Below, piece after piece: positions 8,160-15,339 of a stretch of 38,343 bases of DNA. The translations under genes and the position numbers were made by a program. The DNA is from Peptococcaceae bacterium (lineage in GTDB: Bacteria > Bacillota > Peptococcia > Peptococcales > Peptococcaceae), in contig JAFYPD010000054.1 of assembly GCA_017547685.1 (NCBI GenBank), positions 1 to 38,343 of the forward strand, written 5' to 3'. Positions within the stretch are counted from its first letter, which is position 1; each line of letters begins with the position of its first letter. The notes beneath the pieces are model-generated. The model made no database searches. It had not been told where the DNA came from and worked only from the letters and a program-made list of their open reading frames with translations.

Positions 8160-8975
8160 TTATTCAGCAGCAGGCAGAACAATTACCTGTGCATTGTTGC
8201 AGTACGGGTTGGTGCAGTTCATTGCATCCAGTACGGATTCATTTAATGTCATACCATTCCATACAACGTCGATTGCTTTGGAATCCAGTTCCATGATTTT
8301 TGCATCCCATTCAATTACTACGAATTCACATGCAACGCCCAGTTTTTCTGCAACTACGCGAGCCATGTCAGCGTCGAAGCCGATCCATTCGCCGTTTTCA
8401 TCTTTGTAATCCATTGGAGCGAATTCTGTGATACCAACAATCAGAGTACCTTTATCCTGAATGTAAGCTACATCACTGTCTGATTCAGAAGCAGCGAATA
8501 CGCTTTCAGGCTGTTCTACCAGAGATGCCTGTACGCCGTATTTTTCAGCTACAGCCTGCAGAGTGCCGTCTTCCTGCGCTTCGTACATTACCTGGTTGAT
8601 GAAGCCTGTCAGGTCGGAACCAACACGGCAGCCGGCACCGTATTTTTCTTCAGTCAGCTGATCGCCCAGTACCATGTCAGGATAGCTTGTGCCTTCGCCA
8701 ATCATAGCGCCGGCCATCAGCAGGTCGATAATGGCAGCATCGGATGTACCGGCAGCAACTTCCATCAGAGCATCACCCTGAGAGTTAACAGCATTGTATT
8801 CGATACCCAGTTCTTTTGCAGCAGCTTCACCGGCAGAACCCAGTTCTACAGCGTATACCATAGCTTCGCCTTCAACGGCAGCATCCTGACTGGCATCACT
8901 GCCACCGCCGCAGCCGGTCAGAGCCAGGCCTGCAACCAGTGCTAAAGCTAAAACTTTCATCAATTTCTTTTTCAT
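8160..8975 (-). CDS. Amino acid ABC transporter substrate-binding lipoprotein, circularly permuted order
   Basis: This is an extracytoplasmic lipoprotein of the family-3 (polar amino acid) binding proteins, 271 residues long. The signal peptide ends in lipobox LALTGC with Cys22. The order of the two halves is unusual. Residues 40-150 resemble the normal second half: VYAVELGSAGEAA, Asp84 in AAIIDLLM, then YGAGCRVGSDLTGFIN and DGTLQAVAEKYGV. Residues 171-266 resemble the normal first half: YIQDKGTLIVGITEFAPMDYKD, GFDADMARVVAEKLG, VVWNGMT and TNPYCNNAQVIV. An acidic linker (about 151-170) joins the old C-terminus to the old N-terminus. The Arg usually found after GMT (TxxxR), which grips the ligand carboxylate, is absent. 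I start it at the ATG at 8975, behind GGGGGAG. Confidence 0.9.
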   Translation of the reverse strand: MKKKLMKVLALALVAGLALTGCGGGSDASQDAAVEGEAMVYAVELGSAGEAAAKELGIEYNAVNSQGDALMEVAAGTSDAAIIDLLMAGAMIGEGTSYPDMVLGDQLTEEKYGAGCRVGSDLTGFINQVMYEAQEDGTLQAVAEKYGVQASLVEQPESVFAASESDSDVAYIQDKGTLIVGITEFAPMDYKDENGEWIGFDADMARVVAEKLGVACEFVVIEWDAKIMELDSKAIDVVWNGMTLNESVLDAMNCTNPYCNNAQVIVLPAAE

Positions 8976-9020
8976 GTTTTTCTCCCCCAAATCATGTGAT
9001 TGATTGTGAATCTGTTTAGT

Positions 9021-9049
9021 ATTTTATCATGCTAAAGCGGAAAAGTAAA
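9021..9049 (-). promoter_or_regulatory. Promoter of the amino acid ABC operon
   Basis: On the minus strand TTTACT and TAAAAT are separated by 17 bases, about 45 bases upstream of the binding-protein start codon. Confidence 0.55.
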
Positions 9050-9201
9050 GATGATTTTTTATTTTCCTGATAATTTTTTGCCCGGCTATCCATTGTGAAA
9101 AACAATGTGCAGCAACTCCATCACAGTATAACACAAGGAACTTGCATTTATCATATTTTGCTTGCAAATGTTTTTAAATTCGAAATTATAACGATAACAA
9201 T

Positions 9202-9380
9202 AAAAAAGCAGAACAGGTAGAATTGCGAGCGGCGCCTTCCGAATTGAAACGGACTTTGACGCAGACTGTTCAACTGTGGCGGATTGGCATTTATGCCAAA
9301 TCCGACAAAAGTGAACAGTCTAGGAAATGTCCGGTGAGCTGAGGGAAAGCCGTCGAGCAAACTACCTGTTCTGCTTTTTT
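9202..9380 (+). repeat. Large palindromic element, family A copy 1
   Basis: Perfect 19-base inverted arms read AAAAAAGCAGAACAGGTAG (9202-9220) and CTACCTGTTCTGCTTTTTT (9362-9380). Inside is a second stem, GACTGTTCA/TGAACAGTC, topped by a small hairpin around GGCAT/ATGCC. About 35 bases next to one arm and 50 next to the other are shared almost identically with 10991-11159, which lies in the opposite orientation. An extra half arm (CTGTTCTGCTTTTCT) follows at 9387. On the minus strand it should terminate the DUF4143 ATPase gene. Confidence 0.88.
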
Positions 9381-9488
9381 TATCACTGTTCTGCTTTTCT
9401 AATCGTATCTTATCACACTTTGTTTTACAGTTTATTCTCCAATTTCGTGTTATGATTCCCCAATCTACAAATCGGATATAATTTGACA

Positions 9489-10829
9489 TTAGATATTGGA
9501 TTCGGCCAGGTATCGTTTCAGCAGGAAGGCGCAGAAGTAAGGGAATGTATAGATGTCATCACGATATCCTATGTTTCCGCCAGTAAACTTAATGCCGCAA
9601 TGAATATCAGCATACTTTCCACTGTTTATCAATACCCTCATAGACTTGGCGTTTCCATTTTTTGCTTTTACTTCAACCGGAATCAGCGCACTTGCTGTTC
9701 TGACAAAGAAGTCCTGCTCCAGGGAAGAATCCTCTCGTTTGTAATAATAGAGTTTATATCCTGCCTTAACCAGCGCTTCTCCAACAGCATTTTCATAAAG
9801 CGCTCCCTTATAGACTCCGAGATTTTTGTTGGTTCGCAAGTCCTCCTGCGCTTCCTCGTCAAGCATAGCCACAAGCAGTCCACTATCCGCAAAGTATATT
9901 TTGTACTTCGTATCGTCGTAGTTGCCCTGAAGCGGCAGTTCAGGGAAGTTCAGGCAGTAGCAGATATTGACCATTCCCGCATCATCCAGCCATTCGATGC
10001 ATCCCCTATAGTCACGGAAACGGGCACCGGAGGCAACTTTAGAGATTTGGAATTTCTTGTTATCCTTGGCGAGCTGCGCAGGAATGTGGTTAAACACATT
10101 CAGTATTCTAGTTTGATCCATACCTTCAGCATATTTACGAATATCCTCTTTATAGTCTGCAATAAGCTGTCGTTGCACTTCGAGCGATCCCTCAAAGGTA
10201 CCCCTTACGATAAATTCGCGGACAACAGCAGGCATTCCTCCCAAGATACAATAGTCAAGGAAAAGTTCACTGCAAACCGACATTTCCACCTCATTGAAAG
10301 GGGTGTGATTTCGCATATGCTCCAGCATATCTTCAACGAAGCTTTCGTCATAACCTTTGGCCCACAGGAACTCCTCGAAGTCCAGAGAAAACATCTCATA
10401 GTCAGACTTATAACCAACACTGTTGCTCTCAATTTTCCGATAGTTGATACCCAGCATCGAACCGCTACAAATCACATCGAATCTGCCATCGATTTTGAAG
10501 AACTTTAATGCTGTGGCAATATCCGGAAATTCCTGCAGCTCATCGAAGAATATCAGTGTTTCACCCTCGACGAATCGTTTGGACGGGTCAATTCTGGAGA
10601 TATTTTTAATGATATCCTCCGCCTTATATCCATCAACTGTAATCATTTTATACTTCGGTTCTTCCACAAAGTTAATAATAATCACACTCTGATAATGCCT
10701 ATTGCCAAATCGCTTAATCGACTCCGTTTTACCTACCTGTCGAGGTCCCTTGACAATCAACGGTTTTCTATCAGGGTTGGCTTTCCAGTCTGCCAGAAAA
10801 ATATCGATTTTACGTTTTAAGTAAAGCAT
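9489..10829 (-). CDS. AAA+ ATPase with C-terminal DUF4143 domain (copy 1)
   Basis: This 446-residue protein belongs to the widespread bacterial AAA_14/DUF4143 family, whose cellular role is unsettled. Walker A is GPRQVGKT at 28-35 and Walker B is TLIFFDELQEF at 91-101, followed by a sensor region ICSGSMLGINY and SLDFEEFLWA. The C-terminal DUF4143 part contains a PD-(D/E)xK-like signature, LEQDFF..IPVEVKAK, which suggests a nuclease fold. I start it at the ATG at 10829, with AAGGAGGCGAACGAA; an upstream frame extension lacks a ribosome site. It is paralogous to 17053-18348 and bounded by inverted copies of repeat family A, with its own promoter at 10852-10880. Confidence 0.9.
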   Translation of the reverse strand: MLYLKRKIDIFLADWKANPDRKPLIVKGPRQVGKTESIKRFGNRHYQSVIIINFVEEPKYKMITVDGYKAEDIIKNISRIDPSKRFVEGETLIFFDELQEFPDIATALKFFKIDGRFDVICSGSMLGINYRKIESNSVGYKSDYEMFSLDFEEFLWAKGYDESFVEDMLEHMRNHTPFNEVEMSVCSELFLDYCILGGMPAVVREFIVRGTFEGSLEVQRQLIADYKEDIRKYAEGMDQTRILNVFNHIPAQLAKDNKKFQISKVASGARFRDYRGCIEWLDDAGMVNICYCLNFPELPLQGNYDDTKYKIYFADSGLLVAMLDEEAQEDLRTNKNLGVYKGALYENAVGEALVKAGYKLYYYKREDSSLEQDFFVRTASALIPVEVKAKNGNAKSMRVLINSGKYADIHCGIKFTGGNIGYRDDIYTFPYFCAFLLKRYLAESNI

Positions 10830-10851
10830 TTCGTTCGCCTCCTTTACTATT

Positions 10852-10880
10852 ATTATAGCCATATCAAATGGCGAAATCAA
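10852..10880 (-). promoter_or_regulatory. Promoter of DUF4143 ATPase gene copy 1
   Basis: On the minus strand TTGATT and TATAAT (perfect -10) are separated by 17 bases. The -10 ends 22 bases before the start codon at 10829, so the leader is very short. Confidence 0.65.
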
Positions 10881-10990
10881 TCGTCATCCCCACAAAAACG
10901 GAGCAAGTTTTTTCCTCTTTCACACATTTTATTAGCGAGTTTATTATCTATGTACACATTTTTTGCTTTTGCCCGGAAAATCACAACAAT

Positions 10991-11159
10991 AAAAAAGCAG
11001 AACAGGCAGTTTGCTCGACGGCTTTCCCTCAGCTCACCGGACACAGCTTTGTTTTCTGTTCACCTTAGCCGAACCTGTGGTTCGTCACGGTCTGAACAAA
11101 AAACGCTGTATCCGTTTCAATTCGGAAGGCGCCGCTCGCAATTCTACCTGTTCTGCTTT
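10991..11159 (-). repeat. Large palindromic element, family A copy 2 (inverted)
   Basis: Outer arms AAAGCAGAACAGG (10994-11006) and CCTGTTCTGCTTT (11147-11159) pair. The inner stem ACAGC..GTTTT..TGTTCA pairs with TGAACA..AAAAC..GCTGT and carries a terminal CGAAC/GTTCG hairpin. It is the reverse complement of 9202-9380 over about 85 bases near the arms, while its inner loop sequence differs completely but still folds. On the minus strand the A-rich left end reads as a T-run, so it should terminate engB. Confidence 0.88.
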
Positions 11160-11193
11160 ATTTATAGCGTTTCTTTATTAGATTTTTTACAGT

Positions 11194-11805
11194 TTATTCT
11201 TCCATCTCCGGAATCACAGCGGCAATGCGGGATTCCACCCACTGATGCAGTTCTTCCATGCCCTGGCCTGTTTCGGCAGAGAATACCAGAATCTGCTGAC
11301 TTTTATCTGCTTTCAGCCCTTCGCGAACCTGCTTCACATGTTTCAGCCACTGGCCTCTGGAAATTTTATCACATTTGGTGCCTACCACCAGCACATCTTT
11401 CTGCATGTGCATGAGCCACTCATACATATTGATGTCATCTTTCGTCGGCGGATGACGCAAATCCACCAGCTGAATCACGCCGCACAGAGTTTCCCGTTTT
11501 GTCAGATAGGCATCGATAAACTTTGCCCATTTGTCTTTTTCCGCCTGACTGACCTGGGCAAAGCCGTAGCCCGGCAGGTCAACAAAGTAAAATGCATCAT
11601 TGTTGATTCTGTAATAGTTCAGGGTCTGTGTTTTTCCCGGCTTGCTGCTGGTACGCGCCAGATTTTTTCGATTTATAAATTTATTAATCATCGACGATTT
11701 TCCCACATTGCTGCGGCCTGCCAGCGCAATCTCCGGCAGGTTGTCGGCCGGATACTGTTTCGGACCAACCGCACTGATGACAAACTCTGCATTTTTAATA
11801 ATCAT
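11194..11805 (-). CDS. engB: Ribosome biogenesis GTPase EngB/YsxC
   Basis: This essential small GTPase of 203 residues helps assemble the 50S subunit. G1 is GRSNVGKSS (about 30-38), G3 DLPGYGFA, G4 GTKCDK and a Ser-Ala G5-like region FSAETGQG. The start ATG at 11805 lies three bases after the lon stop codon, and its GGAGG lies inside the end of lon, so translation is probably coupled. The lon-engB pair is the same as lonA-ysxC of Bacillus. Confidence 0.97.
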   Translation of the reverse strand: MIIKNAEFVISAVGPKQYPADNLPEIALAGRSNVGKSSMINKFINRKNLARTSSKPGKTQTLNYYRINNDAFYFVDLPGYGFAQVSQAEKDKWAKFIDAYLTKRETLCGVIQLVDLRHPPTKDDINMYEWLMHMQKDVLVVGTKCDKISRGQWLKHVKQVREGLKADKSQQILVFSAETGQGMEELHQWVESRIAAVIPEMEE

Positions 11806-11808
11806 TGG

Positions 11809-14208
11809 TTACGCCTCCACTAAGGCTAAGTCTAATACCTGCTGTAAATTCTGTACCGGATAGAATTTCAGTTCTTTTCTGATATCTGCCGGAATTTCCT
11901 CGGTATCTTTCATATTTTCCGCAGGCAGGATAATTTTTGTGCAGCCGGTTCGATGTGCCGCCAGCACTTTTTCACGGATACCGCCCACCGGCAGCACTTT
12001 TCCGCGCAGGGTCAGTTCGCCTGTCATGGCAAATTCTTTGCGCACGGCTCGTTTTGTCAGTGCAGAAATCACGGCAGTTGCCATGGAAATTCCCGCCGAC
12101 GGGCCGTCTTTCGGTGTGGCGCCTTCCGGAATATGAATATGAATACTATTCTTCTCAAAGAAGTCGGCGTTAATACCCAGTCCTTCCCCGATGCTGCGGA
12201 TATAGCTGAATCCCAGCCGGGCCGATTCTTTCATCACATCGCCCATCTGGCCGGTCAGCAGCAGTTCACTTTTGCCCGGGAAGGTGTTCACTTCAATGTT
12301 CAGTGTTTCACCGCCCACAGAAGTCCATGCCATGCCGGTTACCTTGCCCACTTCATCCTGCAGTTCTTCCAGATTGCGCAGATATTTCGGTTTCCCTAAA
12401 TATTTTTCCAGATTATGCAAATCTATCCGCACCTGTTTTTTATTTCTCTCCAGTACTTCACGGGCTGCTTTGCGGCAGATAGAAGCCAGCTGACGTTCCA
12501 GACTGCGCACGCCCGATTCTCTGGTGTAGCTGCGAATAATCTGCAGCATGGTATTTGCGGAAATGTAAATCTGTTTTGGCCGCAGCCCGTGTTCTTTCAG
12601 CTGTTTCGGCAGCAGATAACGCTGGGCAATCTGTACCTTTTCATCTTCAATATAACTGGATACCTCGATGACCTCCATACGGTCCAGCAGCGGCTGAGAG
12701 ATGGTCTGCAGCGAGTTGGCCGTGGTGATAAACAGCACTTTGGATAAGTCAAACGGCAGCTCAATAAAGTGATCGCTGAAGGTATTGTTCTGTGCAGGGT
12801 CCAGTACTTCCAGCAGCGCAGAAGACGGGTCACCGCGGAAATCGGTTGTCATTTTATCAATTTCGTCCATCAGGAATACCGGGTTGGCCGTGCCGGCTTC
12901 CATCATCCCGCGGATGATACGGCCCGGCATGGCACCCACATAGGTGCGGCGATGACCGCGAATTTCCGCCTCGTCACGCACACCGCCCAGCGAGATGCGC
13001 ACATACTCCCGGTTCAGCGCTTCTGCGATAGAACGGGCAAGCGATGTTTTCCCCACACCAGGAGGCCCCACCAGGCACAGAATGGAACCTTTGTTGTCGT
13101 TGCGCAGCTGACGCACCGCCAGCGATTCCAGAATGCGTTCTTTTACCTTTTCCAGACCATAGTGGTCTCTGTCTAAAATTTCGCTGGCATATTTAATATC
13201 CAGGCAGTCTTCACTGTATTTGTTCCATGGTAAATCCAGCACGGTTTCCACATAGTTGCGCAATACCGAGTATTCCGGCGACATATTGCTGACTTTCAGC
13301 AGCTGATTAATACTTTTTTCAATTTTCTCGCGAATTTCATCAGATACGTTTAAGGATTCCAGTTTTTCTTTAAACGCCTGCACCTCTTCCGATCGGCTTT
13401 CGCCTTCGCCCAGTTCATCGCTGATAACTTTCATTTTTTCACGCAGATAGTATTCCTTCTGGCTCTTGTCCACCTGGGCTTTCACCTTTTCGCCCAGTTC
13501 CCGCTCCAGTTCAGCAAAGCTGGCTTCGCGGATAATCAGCTCCAGCATGCTGTCAATCCGCTTTTCAATGTCCTGTTCCGCCAGTAAGGCATAGCGTTCC
13601 TCCAGCTTCACATTGAGATAATTGCACATCATGTTCAGCTGACGTACCAGCGGCTCGGCATTCATAATCTGGCCCAGCTGTTCTGCGCCAACACGGCTGC
13701 TGCGTTTTAAATAGCCCTCAAACTGATGGCGCAGCGCGCGTATTTTCACTTCCAGTGCATCGCGATCGTATTCTGCATCCGGCAGTTCTTCATATACTGC
13801 AGTGATGCGTTCTTCAGTGATGCGGTATTCCTTCACATGTACCGCACGCAGCGCTGTCACCAGCACACGCATCCCTTCTGTTGGCAGTGTAATGGTACGT
13901 TTTATCTTTGCCGCTACCCCGTATGCATATAACTCGTCGGCAGACGGCATATCCGCCTCTGCGCTTTTCTGGAAAGCCAGCAGCACTTCCCTGTTCTCAC
14001 GCGTACCTTCCTGCACGGCGGCAATCGAAAATTTGCGGCCTAAATCCAGCGGTGTTTCTGTATTTGGAAAAACTACCATGCCGCGCAGCGGAATCACTAC
14101 CATTTCCGGCTCCAGTTCCTCTGCCGGTTCCGCCACATCTATCATTTCCTGCATCATTTCTTCCTGCTGCACGTCTTCCGGCAGCACCTGTTCGAATTGT
14201 TCTGTCAT
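11809..14208 (-). CDS. lon: ATP-dependent protease Lon
   Basis: Lon is the cytoplasmic AAA+ serine protease that degrades misfolded and regulatory proteins. The 799 residues include an N-terminal acidic extension (about 1-35), the LAN substrate-binding domain (VVIPLRGMVVFPNTETPLDLGR), a coiled-coil region, and an AAA+ module with Walker A GPPGVGKTSLA and Walker B VFLMDEIDK. The C-terminal protease domain has the catalytic dyad Ser704 (PKDGPSAG) and Lys747 (GGIREKV). The ATG at 14208 has GAGGG. The usual lonB neighbour is now separated by a repeat and a decayed gene (14451-15287). It forms an operon with engB. Confidence 0.98.
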   Translation of the reverse strand: MTEQFEQVLPEDVQQEEMMQEMIDVAEPAEELEPEMVVIPLRGMVVFPNTETPLDLGRKFSIAAVQEGTRENREVLLAFQKSAEADMPSADELYAYGVAAKIKRTITLPTEGMRVLVTALRAVHVKEYRITEERITAVYEELPDAEYDRDALEVKIRALRHQFEGYLKRSSRVGAEQLGQIMNAEPLVRQLNMMCNYLNVKLEERYALLAEQDIEKRIDSMLELIIREASFAELERELGEKVKAQVDKSQKEYYLREKMKVISDELGEGESRSEEVQAFKEKLESLNVSDEIREKIEKSINQLLKVSNMSPEYSVLRNYVETVLDLPWNKYSEDCLDIKYASEILDRDHYGLEKVKERILESLAVRQLRNDNKGSILCLVGPPGVGKTSLARSIAEALNREYVRISLGGVRDEAEIRGHRRTYVGAMPGRIIRGMMEAGTANPVFLMDEIDKMTTDFRGDPSSALLEVLDPAQNNTFSDHFIELPFDLSKVLFITTANSLQTISQPLLDRMEVIEVSSYIEDEKVQIAQRYLLPKQLKEHGLRPKQIYISANTMLQIIRSYTRESGVRSLERQLASICRKAAREVLERNKKQVRIDLHNLEKYLGKPKYLRNLEELQDEVGKVTGMAWTSVGGETLNIEVNTFPGKSELLLTGQMGDVMKESARLGFSYIRSIGEGLGINADFFEKNSIHIHIPEGATPKDGPSAGISMATAVISALTKRAVRKEFAMTGELTLRGKVLPVGGIREKVLAAHRTGCTKIILPAENMKDTEEIPADIRKELKFYPVQNLQQVLDLALVEA

Positions 14209-14393
14209 GTATAAGCCCTCTTTGTCTTTCCCCTAAATCAAATCATGTAGATAACAGTTTAACGATTTTTCGCAAAATTTGCAACCAGAAACAATATTTT
14301 TCCTGAATTTTCAGTCTGTTTTTGCAAAAAATCATCAGACCTGAAACAATTTCGTATCTTATTTCACCGCTTGAAGTGCAAATCCCTTTTTCC

Positions 14394-14422
14394 GTGACAA
14401 ATGTCATATAAACTGATATACT
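14394..14422 (+). promoter_or_regulatory. Promoter reading into repeat B1 and the decayed gene
   Basis: GTGACA and TATACT are separated by 17 bases. The predicted transcript begins about 20 bases before element B1 (14451-14603), which would form a structured leader ahead of the pseudogene at 14635. Confidence 0.5.
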
Positions 14423-14450
14423 GATTTTTAAATCAATTGTATTCATACAA

Positions 14451-14603
14451 TCCGGCAACGGAGAAGTATAAACTCTTCTGTTTAATGCCGGACATCTCCT
14501 TAGATTGTTCATCTTAGTCAAACTCCGTTTGCCACGATTTGAACAATCTTCGTCGATGTTCGTCGTAAGCCAGAATTCGTAATATACATTCTCCGCTGCC
14601 GGA
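14451..14603 (+). repeat. Large palindromic element, family B copy 1
   Basis: Arms TCCGGCAaCGGAGAA (14451-14465) and TTCTCCGcTGCCGGA (14589-14603) pair with one mismatch. Inside, GATTGTTCA pairs with TGAACAATC around a CAAAC/GTTTG hairpin. The roughly 120-base interior is nearly the same as the reverse complement of 23937-24086, whereas the outer arms have different sequences that still pair. The inner TGTTCA/TGAACA stem is shared with family A. Confidence 0.88.
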
Positions 14604-14634
14604 TAACGAAGCATTCAAAAAAGGAGGCTACAGA

Positions 14635-15287
14635 ATGAACGACCGCCATTATAAAACAATCTCCATTGTACTAACCGTTTTGTTGATATTCAATACCTGG
14701 CAGCTGATTCAGATCAAACAGAATCTGAACGATTTAACATATGAGTAAACCATACGCTGAGCAATATGCAATCCGATATCCGCAATATTGAAAACAGTTT
14801 TGCCCGTCAGTACAACCGCATTGATACATTGCTGACAGAACAGGCCAGCCTGTTCTCCAAAACCGACGTTTCTATGAAGCTGCAGAGAAATCAGGTTGCC
14901 GTTACCATAAAAGCCGTTCCAAAAGAACTGTAGAATAACGAAACCCTGCTTGCCCGTATCACTGCAGATGGAACAACACACGAACAAAAAACAGATGCCG
15001 CCGGCACTGCCACACTGCTGATTGACCCGGCAGAATATATTCAGCCATCCTTTGTGATTCAGTCACCGTCCGGTATGAAACAGGAGGCACTGGAGGATAT
15101 ATATGTGATGAACTACATCTCCAGTTCTGTACACGCCGGCTGGAATCATGAACGGGAAGCCGTAGACGAAGAACTGATTCTGGACCTTTATCTGGAAGAT
15201 ATGCCCGACCAGCCATTCACCGCTGACCATGCTGGAATAAAACGATTGCACAAACAAGCAAAGACTGCTTCGATTGTTTCATCATGA
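14635..15287 (+). pseudogene. Decayed gene for a single-pass membrane protein
   Basis: A strong AAGGAGG precedes the ATG at 14635, and the first 37 codons encode MNDRHYK followed by a hydrophobic helix (ISIVLTVLLIFNTWQL). The frame ends at TAA 14746. Dropping back one frame, coding continues (VNHTLSNMQSDIRNIENS, then FARQYNRIDTLLTEQ) to an in-frame TAG at 14931. The same frame then runs on through LLARITADGTT, ISSSVHAGWNHEREAVDEE and DLYLEDMPDQP to TGA at 15287. One lost base and one nonsense change explain it. The intact product would be a membrane-anchored coiled-coil protein of about 217 residues with a beta-rich outer domain. I do not recognise the family. The 3' end runs into the terminator. 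Confidence 0.75.
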
Positions 15288-15313
15288 ACGAAACAATACC
15301 GAAAGCAGTCTTT
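15260..15313 (+). terminator. Bidirectional terminator between pseudogene and lonB
   Basis: AAAGACTGCTT..ATTGTTTC pairs with GAAACAAT..AAGCAGTCTTT and is followed by CTTTTG. It lies between convergent transcripts and overlaps the end of the decayed reading frame. Confidence 0.8.
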
Positions 15314-15339
15314 CTTTTGCACGGATGTTATAACAGATG

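Noticed and set aside
9483..10508. A 341-codon plus-strand frame opposite the DUF4143 ATPase gene
   Set aside because: The minus strand has Walker motifs, a promoter and a ribosome site. The plus frame has none and begins in a terminator region.
9202..11159. Family A pair as ends of a classical insertion sequence
   Set aside because: No transposase lies between them, no target duplication is obvious, and both copies work as terminators of neighbouring genes. Kept as a repeat and an open question instead.
14243..14614. Similar short peptides encoded in elements B1 and B2 (for example FWLT.N.DEDCSNRGKRSLTKMNN)
   Set aside because: The similarity follows from the shared DNA repeat. Frames are not kept open in both copies and there is no ribosome site, so this is structured DNA or RNA and not a gene.
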